Positions 27,878 through 35,300 of a stretch of DNA of 35,700 nt are shown here, in pieces (position 1 is the first letter of the stretch; the number at the start of each line of letters is the position of its first letter). The notes beneath the pieces were generated by a model. It was not told the DNA's origin and did not search any database. It saw nothing but the letters and a program-made list of their open reading frames with translations. This DNA is from Acidobacteriota bacterium (GTDB taxonomy: Bacteria; Acidobacteriota; Terriglobia; Bryobacterales; Bryobacteraceae). The translations under genes were made by a program, and so were the position numbers. Where the stretch lies: positions 1 through 35,700 of the forward strand of contig VFZY01000043.1 of the NCBI GenBank assembly GCA_016870915.1, given 5' to 3'.

Positions 27878-29209
27878 TCACCATTCGGCGACGCTGCCGT
27901 CTTCATGGAACACGCGCGCCATGGGGCGGGTTCCGCCGAAGGGATACTTCTTCAGCGCGGCTTCGGTGAGTTCGAAGCCGAGCCCGGGTTTGTCCGGCAG
28001 CGGGAAGCGGCCGTTCACCATGCGCATGGCCGGGAAGCCCAGCCATTCGGCCCACACCTTCTCTTTCATGTCCGGCTCGACGCCGCTGCAGATCTCCTGC
28101 ACGATGAAGTTCGGGGTGGCGGCGTCGACATGCACCGTGGCGATGCCACCGATGGGCCCTTCGCAGGCGTGCGGCGCCATGGAGATGCCGGAGGCTTCGG
28201 CCAGCGCGCCGGTCTTCCAGAGGGCGGTGATGCCGCCGACGTGGTTGATGTCGGTCTGGATGATGTCCACCACGCCCATTTCGACAAGTTCGCGGCAGGA
28301 GTAAGAGGCGATGAGCCGTTCTCCGGTGGCGATGGGAGTGGTGGACCGCCGAGCGATGCGCGCCATGGCCTTGACGTTTTCCGGCGGGCAGGGCTCCTCG
28401 ATGAACAGCAGGCGCAGGGGCTCCACTTCCTTCACCAGGATGGCGGCCACGGCGGGGCTGGTCTTGGCGTGGAAGTCCACGCCGATATCGATGTCGGGTC
28501 CAAGGCCCTCGCGCAGCATCTGCATCCATTCGACGGCGCGTTTGATCTTGGCGCTGGTTTCGATCCACTCGTAGTAGCCGGGGATGCCGCTCTTGAAGCA
28601 GGTGATGCCGTTGGCGCGCGCGATGGCGGCGGCGCGCCGCAGTTCCTCGCGATTGCCGCCGCGGATGTGATAGTAGCCGCGAACGCCGCGCTCATCGAAC
28701 GGTCCGCCCAGCAGCTTGTAGACCGGCATGCCCAGCATCTTGCCGCGGATGTCCCACAGCGCCTGATCGATGCCGGCGATGGCGGAGCCGATCACGGGCC
28801 CGGCGCGATAGAAGCTGTGGACGTACATCGATTGCCAGTGATGTTCCACCAGCATCGGGTCCGCGCCGATGAGGAATTCCTTGAAGTCGTCAATGCAGGC
28901 CATCACCGCGGCGGCCTTGCCTTCGAGCGTCGCTTCGCCCCATCCCACGACGCCTTCGCGCGTTTCGATTTTCACGAAGACGTACGGCCGGTCGGAATCG
29001 GGCGTCAGCGAGACGCCGAATACCTTCATCGCGGTAATGCGGTTCTTCGAACCAACGTTCTCAAACGCCCGCGCGCCGACGGGTCCCGATTGCGCCGCCT
29101 GCAAGGCCGGGGCGCAACCGCAATCCACGGGAGCCGCCCCGCGAGCGGCAGCCGCCGCCCCCGCCCCCGTCCCCGCCATTCCAGCCAGAAAATGACGCCG
29201 TCTCATCAC
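27878..29209 (-). CDS. Tat-exported enolase-superfamily sugar-acid dehydratase (galactonate-dehydratase type)
   Basis: The 443-residue protein starts with a Tat signal (MMRRRHFLAGMAGTGAGAAA) and a short Cys-containing linker (VDCGCAP). The enolase-superfamily capping and barrel domains follow. Metal ligands are present as Asp245 (with His247 in VDFHAK), Glu271 (FIEEP) and Glu297 (ATGER). The catalytic His347 lies in MAPHACEGPIGG. The DxH / EEP / TGE / PH set matches the D-galactonate dehydratase subgroup, which removes water from aldonic acids to give 2-keto-3-deoxy acids. The substrate is not proven. Export is unusual for such an enzyme but frequent, in my recall, in Solibacter-type genomes. 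It overlaps the degenerate paralogue by 4 bp (ATGA). Confidence 0.87.
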   Translation of the reverse strand: MMRRRHFLAGMAGTGAGAAAAARGAAPVDCGCAPALQAAQSGPVGARAFENVGSKNRITAMKVFGVSLTPDSDRPYVFVKIETREGVVGWGEATLEGKAAAVMACIDDFKEFLIGADPMLVEHHWQSMYVHSFYRAGPVIGSAIAGIDQALWDIRGKMLGMPVYKLLGGPFDERGVRGYYHIRGGNREELRRAAAIARANGITCFKSGIPGYYEWIETSAKIKRAVEWMQMLREGLGPDIDIGVDFHAKTSPAVAAILVKEVEPLRLLFIEEPCPPENVKAMARIARRSTTPIATGERLIASYSCRELVEMGVVDIIQTDINHVGGITALWKTGALAEASGISMAPHACEGPIGGIATVHVDAATPNFIVQEICSGVEPDMKEKVWAEWLGFPAMRMVNGRFPLPDKPGLGFELTEAALKKYPFGGTRPMARVFHEDGSVAEW

Positions 29210-30351
29210 GCACTCTCCCTGTACTTCGTCAACACGCTTTCGTCCACCCGCACGCCAAGACCCGGGCCCGTGGGCAGCGCGAGGAAGCCGCCGGTCACCT
29301 GTTCGATGGCGCCGGCCAGGGCGTTGCGCATGGCGCGCGCTTCGCCGGATGCCGCCGGAACTTCCTGAATGAAAAAGTTGGGAAGAGCCGCGGCCAGTTG
29401 AAGGGCGGCGGCGGTGGCGATGGGGCCGCCGTCGAGCCGGGGCGCCACGGCCACGTAGTAGGTTTCAGCCATGGCCGCCACGCGGCGGGCGCGGGCGATG
29501 CTCATCAGCGAAAGGTCGGGCCGCAGCAGGTCGGCGCACTCTTCACGGAGCAGGTTCTGGAACATGGCCGCATCGGCGATGCCGGCGCCGAAGCCGAGCG
29601 GCGTGACCGATTCCTGGGCGATTTTCCGCACCGCGCCCAGGTTCGCCACGGCGCATGGTTCGTTGAGCCACAGCGGATGGAACCGTTCCACGGCGGCGGC
29701 CACCGCGCTGGCGTCACCGGTGGTCATGCCGCCGGCGCCATCCAGCACCAGGTCGCCTGTGTCGCCGGCTGCCTCGCGAAGCGCGGCCATGCGCTCTTCG
29801 ACGGCGGTGATGAAATCCTTGCCATGGTTCGGCGAGAACGTCTTGATGCTTGGAAGCGGAACGGAAAACGCCTGGTATCCCCCCGCGCGAGCTTCAGCCA
29901 GACGCTCCGCCAGTTCGCGGTTCGTGCCGCCGGTGAGGGTGGCCAGGGCTCGCGCCTTGAAGCGCGTGGGCCCGCCCAGCACCTGATACACCGGCGCCTT
30001 GGCCGCCTTGCCGCACAGGTCGAGCAGCGCCATCACCACGCCGCACTGCGCCGTTGGGGTTCCGGCGAGACGGCGTTCCAGCACCTCGTACGCCGTGGCA
30101 GGCTGGCCCACCACGATGCCGCGCGTCTGATCCAACTGAGCCGCCGTGAGGCCGGAGCATTCGCCAAATCCTGTTGCGCCGCCCTGCGCCTTGACGCGAA
30201 GCACGGTGTAGCGGCGGCCTGTGCCTGGCTCCCGCAGCGGGTACGCGTCGATCGATGTAACGGTCAAGCCGCCTCCCGGGCTCGCGGTTTGCATCGCGGC
30301 CGGAGCCAGCGCGGTGAGCCGCGCCCGTCTCGCTATTGTCAGGTTCGCCAT
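29206..30351 (-). CDS. Degenerate enolase-superfamily protein (probable pseudoenzyme)
   Basis: The 381-residue protein keeps the enolase-superfamily layout (TGFGECSGL near 60-68, PVYQVLGGP at 120-128, FFIQEVPA near the end) but loses most of the active site. The first metal Asp is kept (Asp204 in VLDGAGG). The second ligand position is Asn230 (LNEP), the third has Ala255 (GFGAG in place of ATGE), and the catalytic His is Arg305 (APRLDGG). No KxK-type lysine pair is seen in FSVPLPS. It is therefore probably not a normal dehydratase or racemase. The first 25 residues (ARRARLTALAPAAMQ) could be a decayed Tat signal; Met20 is an alternative start. It is the first gene of the two-gene operon; a TATACT box lies 10 nt upstream. 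Confidence 0.8.
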   Translation of the reverse strand: MANLTIARRARLTALAPAAMQTASPGGGLTVTSIDAYPLREPGTGRRYTVLRVKAQGGATGFGECSGLTAAQLDQTRGIVVGQPATAYEVLERRLAGTPTAQCGVVMALLDLCGKAAKAPVYQVLGGPTRFKARALATLTGGTNRELAERLAEARAGGYQAFSVPLPSIKTFSPNHGKDFITAVEERMAALREAAGDTGDLVLDGAGGMTTGDASAVAAAVERFHPLWLNEPCAVANLGAVRKIAQESVTPLGFGAGIADAAMFQNLLREECADLLRPDLSLMSIARARRVAAMAETYYVAVAPRLDGGPIATAAALQLAAALPNFFIQEVPAASGEARAMRNALAGAIEQVTGGFLALPTGPGLGVRVDESVLTKYRESA

Positions 30352-30404
30352 GGCTTGGTTGAGTATAAGCCAACCGGCGGGCCGATGGTACGCTGAAGCA
30401 AGCC
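30352..30404. promoter_or_regulatory. Divergent promoter region between the enolase pair and the P1 peptidase
   Basis: In this 53-bp gap TATACT lies on the minus strand (30367-30362), 10 nt before the enolase-superfamily start, and TACGCT on the plus strand (30389-30394), 10 nt before the peptidase start. No ribosome-binding site is seen for either gene. Confidence 0.45.
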
Positions 30405-31361
30405 ATGAAGGGTTTGACCGATATTCCCGGCATTCTGGTGGGGCATGCGTCCGATTTCAAGGCGCTCACCGGTTGCACGGCCATTCTCTGTCCGGCGGGG
30501 GCGGTGGCCGGCGTGGATGTGCGCGGCTCGGCCACGGGTACGCAGGAGATTGAAACGCTGCAGCCCGATCATGTGACGCCGCAGGTCCACGGGATTCTGC
30601 TGACTGGCGGGAGTGCGTTCGGGCTGGAAGCAGCCAGCGGCGTGCGGCGGTTTCTTGAACGCAAGGGATACGGCTTTGAGACCTCCACGGCGCGAGTACC
30701 GATTGTGCCGGTGGCGGTGCTGTACGACCTTGCCATTGGCCGCGCCGATGTGCGCCCCGGGCGCGAGATGGGCGAAGCGGCGGCGGCGGCGGCCTCGGAT
30801 AAGGCCGTGGAAGAGGGCTGCGTGGGAGCCGGCACGGGCGCCACGGCGGGGAAGTTGCGGGGCATGGCGCAGGCGATGAAGTCGGGCATCGGGTCCGCCA
30901 CGGTGGAGCTTGAGGGCGAACTGGCGGGATTCCGCGTGGCCGCGCTGGCGGCGGTGAATCCCTTTGGCGACGTGATCGACCCGGCGAATGGCTCGATTGT
31001 GGCGGGGGCGCGCGTTTCGCCCACCAGCCGCGAGTTTCTGAACAGCGCGGCCCAGATGAAGCGGGGAGCCCGCGGCGGTTTTGCGCGCCAGAACACCACG
31101 CTGGTGGTGGTGGCTGCCAACGCGCGGCTGACGAAGGTGGAAGCCTGCAAGCTGGCGCAACTGGCCGGCCTGGGCATGGCGCGGTCCATCTCACCGGTCA
31201 ACACATTGTTCGACGGCGATGTGGTGTTTGCGCTGGCCAACGGCGAGAACCGGGCGGACCTGCATGCGCTGGGTGTGGCGGCGGCGGAAGCCGTGGCAGC
31301 CGCGATTCTGCGCGCCGTGCGGTCGGCGCATTCCATGGGCGGCGTACCAGGACTCCGCTAA
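30405..31361 (+). CDS. P1-family self-processing peptidase (DmpA/BapA-like aminopeptidase)
   Basis: The 318-residue protein is an Ntn-like hydrolase of the DmpA family. It begins GLTDIPGILVGHASD, carries the conserved GILLTGGSAFGLEAASGV near 63-80, NPFGDVIDP near 185-193, and the autocleavage region RQNTTLVVVAANA. There Thr231 after Asn230 is the predicted nucleophile exposed by self-cleavage into alpha and beta chains. The family includes D- and L-aminopeptidases and beta-peptidyl aminopeptidases. No signal peptide is seen, so it is cytoplasmic. It is divergent from the enolase pair. Its own TACGCT box and the lack of a ribosome-binding site suggest a short-leader transcript. Confidence 0.9.
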   Translation: MKGLTDIPGILVGHASDFKALTGCTAILCPAGAVAGVDVRGSATGTQEIETLQPDHVTPQVHGILLTGGSAFGLEAASGVRRFLERKGYGFETSTARVPIVPVAVLYDLAIGRADVRPGREMGEAAAAAASDKAVEEGCVGAGTGATAGKLRGMAQAMKSGIGSATVELEGELAGFRVAALAAVNPFGDVIDPANGSIVAGARVSPTSREFLNSAAQMKRGARGGFARQNTTLVVVAANARLTKVEACKLAQLAGLGMARSISPVNTLFDGDVVFALANGENRADLHALGVAAAEAVAAAILRAVRSAHSMGGVPGLR

Positions 31362-31375
31362 GCGGCCACCGGTGC

Positions 31376-31381
31376 TACACT
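31376..31381 (+). promoter_or_regulatory. -10 box TACACT, 6 nt before the cytochrome b start
   Basis: TACACT lies in the 26-bp gap after the peptidase stop and 6 nt before ATG 31388, the spacing expected for a leaderless transcript. No Shine-Dalgarno sequence is present between them. Confidence 0.45.
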
Positions 31382-31387
31382 GCCGGA

Positions 31388-32125
31388 ATGGCAGTCCCCG
31401 CCGCCACCCAAGGTTCCCAAGAGAGCCCCCGCCATTCCGCGGTGATTCGTGTGACGCACTGGATCACGGCTCTCTGCTTTATCGCCCTGGTGGTGACGGG
31501 TGCGGAGATCGTGATCTCGCACCCGCGTTTCTATTGGGGTGAAGCGGGCCACGTGCATATGCCCGCGCTGTTCCAGTTGCCCATTCCCGCTTCACGCGGA
31601 TCGGTGCCCACCGGCTACAGCTTCGTGCTTAAGGATCAGAACGGCTGGAGCCGGTCGCTACACTTTCAGTCGGCGTGGTTCGTGGTGTTTGCCGGCATCG
31701 CATACGCGGTCTCGGTGCTGCGGCGCGGCTACTTCCGCCGCCACCTGCTGCCGGAATCGGGCACGTTATCGCCGGCAAATCTCGGGCGCGTGGCGATGAA
31801 TCACCTGCGGCTTCGCCGGCCGCCGCCGGAAGAGGCATGGTCGTACAACCCGTTGCAGCGGCTGGCCTATCTGGGCGTGGTGCTCTTTCTGTTCCCGTTG
31901 ATGATCTGGACCGGCCTGGCGATGTCGCCCGGTTTCACCGCGGCCTTCCCGTTCACCGCAGAGGTGTTTGGCGGGCAGCAATCGGCACGGACCATTCATT
32001 TCTTCGCCACGCTGGCTCTGCTTGGTTTTTTCTTCACGCACATCGCCATGGTGATTCTGGCGGGATTCCGTTCCCGCATGCGTTCGATGATCGCCGGTAA
32101 CCCTTCGAAGGAGAGATCCTCATGA
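31388..32125 (+). CDS. b-type cytochrome membrane subunit (cytochrome b561 / reductase type)
   Basis: The 245-residue protein has about four membrane helices (near 22-43, 95-111, 159-179 and 203-226). Histidines at helix positions suitable for haem b are His24 (RVTHWITAL), His92 (SLHFQSAWF), His204 (TIHFFATLAL) and His218 (FFTHIAMVIL). It resembles the di-haem cytochrome b561 / thiosulfate-reductase cytochrome b group, which passes electrons between quinones and a periplasmic partner. The partner is the molybdoenzyme gene that starts within its stop codon (ATGA overlap at 32122-32125). The pair recalls MsrQ-MsrP in logic, although this cytochrome is of another family. Confidence 0.85.
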   Translation: MAVPAATQGSQESPRHSAVIRVTHWITALCFIALVVTGAEIVISHPRFYWGEAGHVHMPALFQLPIPASRGSVPTGYSFVLKDQNGWSRSLHFQSAWFVVFAGIAYAVSVLRRGYFRRHLLPESGTLSPANLGRVAMNHLRLRRPPPEEAWSYNPLQRLAYLGVVLFLFPLMIWTGLAMSPGFTAAFPFTAEVFGGQQSARTIHFFATLALLGFFFTHIAMVILAGFRSRMRSMIAGNPSKERSS

Positions 32126-32877
32126 GCCCATCCCGCCGGAAGTGGATTGCTCGCGGCGCCACGGCGCTGGCCGGCGCCTCGGGCGTGGCCGTGGCCGCGC
32201 GTCTGGCGGACAAGTATGGACTCATCCCGCCGGACGGCGTAGGGGTGTGGGGCCCCGGCGAGACGCTCACCTATGCCGCGCAGCGTCTGTTGGGGGCCAA
32301 TGCGCTGGCGCGTGAGTTCACCCGGGACCAGATCACCAAACCGCCGCGCGCCAACGGACGCCCTCCGCAGGACGAGGAGTTCAAACGGCTTGAGGCGTCT
32401 GGCTTCACCGATTGGCGCCTTGCCATCAGCGGCATGGTGGACCGGCCGGCCACCTTTTCCATCGCTGAACTGAAGAGCTTCCCCCAGCGCGGGCAGATTA
32501 CGCACCTGGCCTGTGAAGAGGGCTGGTCGTACATCGCCGAATGGGCCGGTGTGCCACTCAGCCACGTGCTGAATCTGGTGGGCATGCAGCCGCGGGCGCG
32601 CTTTGTGGTCTATTACTCGTTCCAGACGCGCTGGTGGGACAGCCTGGATATGGCGGACGCGCTGCATCCGCAGACCATCCTGGCGCTGGGCATGAACGGG
32701 GCGGAGATTCCCGTGGCGCATGGAGGGCCGCTGCGGCTGCGCGTGCCCCGGCACCTGGGCTACAAGAGCTTGAAGTATGTCACACGCATGGTGGTGACGG
32801 ACACGGTGAAGAACCTGGGCAAGGGCTTGGGCGGGGCGACGCCCGAGCGCGGCTATGCCTGGTACGCCGGCATCTGA
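32122..32877 (+). CDS. Sulfite-oxidase-fold molybdopterin oxidoreductase
   Basis: The 251-residue protein carries the sulfite-oxidase-type molybdopterin domain. Molybdenum-ligating Cys131 is in ITHLACEEGWSYIAEWAGVPLSH, and the pterin-binding stretch GAEIPVAHGGPLRLRVPRHLGYKSLK is near the C-terminus. The N-terminus has SRRKWIARGATALAGASGVAVAA, a Tat-like signal, so it is probably exported folded with cofactor. No C-terminal dimerisation domain is present, so it is a short single-domain member like MsrP/YedY. Electron exchange with the overlapping cytochrome b gene is the obvious role. The substrate (sulfite, sulfoxide or another oxoanion) cannot be told. Confidence 0.88.
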   Translation: MSPSRRKWIARGATALAGASGVAVAARLADKYGLIPPDGVGVWGPGETLTYAAQRLLGANALAREFTRDQITKPPRANGRPPQDEEFKRLEASGFTDWRLAISGMVDRPATFSIAELKSFPQRGQITHLACEEGWSYIAEWAGVPLSHVLNLVGMQPRARFVVYYSFQTRWWDSLDMADALHPQTILALGMNGAEIPVAHGGPLRLRVPRHLGYKSLKYVTRMVVTDTVKNLGKGLGGATPERGYAWYAGI

Positions 32878-32906
32878 GCAGGGAATGCACTGCCAGCACG
32901 GCGGGA

Positions 32907-32912
32907 TACAAC
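32907..32912 (+). promoter_or_regulatory. -10 box TACAAC, 7 nt before the SDR start
   Basis: TACAAC in the 42-bp gap after the molybdoenzyme gene is 7 nt before ATG 32920. It fits the same spacing rule as the other boxes, with C at the last position. No ribosome-binding site is evident. Confidence 0.35.
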
Positions 32913-32919
32913 GCCAGAC

Positions 32920-33594
32920 ATGATTCAGCTTCCTGGAACCACCGTACTCATCACCGGCGCCAAGGGCGGCCTTGGGACGTATGTCACGCAGGCGTTTCTG
33001 GACGCCGGCGCCACGGTGGCCGGTATGGCGCGTTCCATCATGCCCGCGGATTTTCCGGATCCGCGCTTCCATGCCGTTCCGGCGGACCTGGGCAAGCCGG
33101 AAACCCTGGCCGCGGCGCTTGCCGGAGCCCCGCCCATCAATGCTTTTGTGCATCTGGTGGGAGGCTGGACCGGCGGCACGTCCTTTGACGCCGCCTCCGA
33201 TCAGGATTTTCTGGGGATGATGGAGATCAACGCGCTCGCCTTTCTGCGAGCGGCGCGAGCGGTGCTGCCGCTGCTGCGATCGAACCGTCCCGGAAGAATC
33301 GTGGCGATTGGAAGCCACGCCGCCACCCATCCTCAGCCGGGCGCCGCCGCCTATAGCGCGTCGAAAGCCGCCCTGGTTTCGCTGGTGCAATCCCTGGCCG
33401 CGGAACTGCGCACCGAAGAGATCACCGCGAACGCCATCCTGCCCGGCACACTCGACACACCGGCCAATCGGGCCGCCATGCCAGGGGCTGACTTCGCCAA
33501 CTGGACCGATCCACGGCAGGTGGCCGCCACGGCGCTCTGGCTGGTGTCTCCCGGCGCCGCCCAGGTAACGGGGTCGGCGATTCGTGTGGGGTAA
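32920..33594 (+). CDS. Short-chain dehydrogenase/reductase
   Basis: This 224-residue classical SDR has the cofactor loop TGAKGGLG at 12-19 and the catalytic Ser132 (AIGSHAA), Tyr145 and Lys149 (YSASK). It ends in the family pattern AQVTGSAIRVG. It would reduce or oxidise a carbonyl/alcohol with NAD(P)(H) in the cytosol; the substrate is unknown. It is on the short side for the family (about 250) but appears complete. The SDR is preceded by its own putative -10 box and is not clearly in an operon with the molybdoenzyme. Confidence 0.92.
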   Translation: MIQLPGTTVLITGAKGGLGTYVTQAFLDAGATVAGMARSIMPADFPDPRFHAVPADLGKPETLAAALAGAPPINAFVHLVGGWTGGTSFDAASDQDFLGMMEINALAFLRAARAVLPLLRSNRPGRIVAIGSHAATHPQPGAAAYSASKAALVSLVQSLAAELRTEEITANAILPGTLDTPANRAAMPGADFANWTDPRQVAATALWLVSPGAAQVTGSAIRVG

Positions 33595-33946
33595 CCATGG
33601 AACCGTTGAGCGGGTTGAAAGTGGTGACTGCCCGCAAGTTTGAGTCCGAAGCGATAGCGAAATCTGGCGGCTCCATGTCATGTCAGGCCATTGAGGACGG
33701 AGTTCCCGCTGGACCGCATTGATGCCCCAACGGCAGAACTGATAGACGGAACTCCCAGGCAACAGCCGGCGGTAGCGCAGCCTTTGCAAGAGCTTTGCAA
33801 GAGCTGAAGATAATCAACTGTTATAGAATTAAGCATCCGCTTCCCGCCGCGCTTCCTGCATTTGCACTGTGTGTCCTCAACCTTTTCACCTTCGTGACTG
33901 CTCATTGACTTCAACCATTCCGTTCTTGGGAAAGGAGCGATTGTAA
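33595..33946. other. 352-bp gap with a possible gene remnant (33597-33722)
   Basis: A 41-codon ORF starts 2 nt after the SDR stop (33597-33722). Its start, MEPLSGLKVVTARKFESEA, resembles the first strand and helix of uroporphyrinogen-III-synthase-like proteins, but the frame ends early, so it may be the remnant of a deleted gene; this is a weak call. The rest is less GC-rich than the window, holds an 11-bp tandem repeat (33782-33803) and a TATAGA/TAGAAT -10-like sequence (33822-33829), and ends with AAAGGAG before the next gene. It is probably the promoter region of the flavoprotein cluster. Confidence 0.4.
33782..33803 (+). repeat. Exact 11-bp tandem direct repeat, possible operator
   Basis: The unit ctttgcaagag occurs twice without a gap, and each copy contains the palindrome TTGCAA. 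It ends about 18 bp upstream of a -10-like TATAGA. Tandem 11-bp direct repeats are the operator form known for light-responsive CarH/LitR-type MerR regulators, but the unit does not obviously match a published consensus and no regulator gene is visible. Confidence 0.45.
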
Positions 33947-34906
33947 ATGGATCCCTCATGTGTAATCGTCGGCGCCGGCATGTCCGGTCTGACCGCCGCC
34001 GGCGAATTGCGCGAGAGGGGCTGGAACGTCACGTTGCTCGACAAGGGCCGTGGCGCCGGCGGGCGCATGGCCACCAGGAGAATGGGCGAGAGCCGTTTCG
34101 ATCACGGCGCGCAGTTCTTCACGGTGCGGGACCCACGCTTTCGGGAGGCAACCAACCGATGGCAGCAGGCCAACTGGGTGGTCCCTTGGTTTGACGAAGG
34201 CGGGCATGTCCGGTACCGGGCAGCGGGTGGGATGAATGCGCTTGCGAAGCACTTGTCCATGCAGTTCGACGTGCGGACAGAGACTAAGGTGGCGCGCGTG
34301 GAGCCAGCGGACGAAGGCTGGCGGGTGATCACCGAGTCCGGCCTGACCCTGCGCGCGGGCGCTCTTGTGCTGACGGCCCCCGCGCCGCAGGCCTTGGCTC
34401 TGCTGGCAGCCTGTTCGGATCGGTTGCCCTCCCAACTCCTCTCCACTCTCGCTGCCATCTCCTTCGATCCTTGTCTTGCATTGCTTGTGACCATCGACGG
34501 ACCGAGCCGGGTTCCTCCGCCCGGCTACATTCGCCCGGAGCAGGGGCCGGTTGAGTGGATCGCGGACAATACGCAGAAAGGTGTCTCCAACGGAGCCGCG
34601 GCTCTGACGGTACACGCCCGGGCGGACTTCTCCCGCGACTATCTGGAAGCGCCGCAGGAGGACGCCGCCAGGCTTCTTCTGGAAGCGGCCGGACCATGGC
34701 TGGGAGGAGAAATCACAGCCTGGCAGTTGCATCGCTGGAGGTACAGCCGGCCGGTGGAGGCAGGCCAGAGGCCGGCTTGTCTCTTCTCGCGCCAACCGCC
34801 CCTCGCGATTGCGGGAGACGCCTTCGGCGGGTCGCGTCTGGAGGGCGCTTTCCTGTCCGGACTCGCCGCGGCGGAGATGATCGCGGAACTGGGCAGCTCA
34901 GACTGA
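33947..34906 (+). CDS. Renalase-like FAD/NAD(P)-dependent oxidoreductase
   Basis: This 319-residue flavoprotein starts with the FAD-binding loop VIVGAGMSGLTAAGEL, then the second FAD motif DKGRGAGGRMATRR and the renalase-group signature FDHGAQFFTVRDPRF. The C-terminal FAD contact is AIAGDAFGGSRLEGAFLSGLAAAEMI. Bacterial renalase-type proteins oxidise isomeric dihydronicotinamides or are uncharacterised amine-oxidase-like flavoproteins. AAAGGAG lies 9 nt before ATG 33947, one of the few clear ribosome-binding sites outside operons here. It is followed 101 bp later by DUF2256 and a photolyase-type fragment, and these three often neighbour each other in other bacteria (family knowledge, from recall). 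Confidence 0.9.
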   Translation: MDPSCVIVGAGMSGLTAAGELRERGWNVTLLDKGRGAGGRMATRRMGESRFDHGAQFFTVRDPRFREATNRWQQANWVVPWFDEGGHVRYRAAGGMNALAKHLSMQFDVRTETKVARVEPADEGWRVITESGLTLRAGALVLTAPAPQALALLAACSDRLPSQLLSTLAAISFDPCLALLVTIDGPSRVPPPGYIRPEQGPVEWIADNTQKGVSNGAAALTVHARADFSRDYLEAPQEDAARLLLEAAGPWLGGEITAWQLHRWRYSRPVEAGQRPACLFSRQPPLAIAGDAFGGSRLEGAFLSGLAAAEMIAELGSSD

Positions 34907-35007
34907 TCGAAACGCAGAGGGAGATTCGCACTGTCCCCCCTCGGCCCGCGGGATCTGAGGCGAGCGAAAAATGTGCGTCATAGGCTCCCCGCCGTCATCA
35001 ACTAAAC

Positions 35008-35154
35008 ATGGGAGGAGTGAGCAAACAGAACCTCCCCACCAAGATCTGCCAGGCATGCGGGCGGCCGTTCACCTGGCGCAAACGGTGGGAGCGCGTTTGG
35101 AATGATGTGAAGTATTGCAGCGACCGCTGCAGGGCCAAGCGAAAAACCTCATGA
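35008..35154 (+). CDS. DUF2256 small zinc-binding protein
   Basis: This 48-residue protein has Cys14-x2-Cys17 and Cys37-x3-Cys41 ([16 protein letters not shown], then [13 protein letters not shown]), a small treble-clef-like zinc site characteristic of DUF2256. The highly basic middle suggests nucleic-acid contact, but its function is not established. Its stop overlaps the start of the photolyase-type gene by 4 bp (ATGA at 35151-35154), so the two are translationally coupled. DUF2256 genes are usually found next to cryptochrome/photolyase genes. Confidence 0.88.
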   Translation: MGGVSKQNLPTKICQACGRPFTWRKRWERVWNDVKYCSDRCRAKRKTS

Positions 35155-35300
35155 ACCTTCGCCGCGATTTCCAGGACCGGGACGACCTGTTCGATTACCT
35201 GCGTGGGCAGTTTCCGAATGCCGGCGGCGGATTGAGCCCCTTTCGGGGAGGACGCGACGCCGCGGACGAACTTCTCAGGTCCTTTCCGGCATCCCATTAC
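35151..35300 (+). pseudogene. Photolyase-type FAD-binding protein, 5' fragment cut by the IS
   Basis: Fifty codons remain before the IS boundary at 35300/35301. The start RRDFQDRDDLFDYLRGQF and the following SPFRGGRDAADELLRSF match the N-terminus of the short FAD-binding proteins of the deoxyribodipyrimidine photolyase family, where the next expected element is a RNFLDGAVTRLSPYIRHG-like segment. The fragment instead reads five residues into the IS and stops at 35318. The whole FAD-binding helical domain is lost unless the remainder survives beyond the IS outside the window. The start is fixed by the ATGA overlap with DUF2256. Confidence 0.72.
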
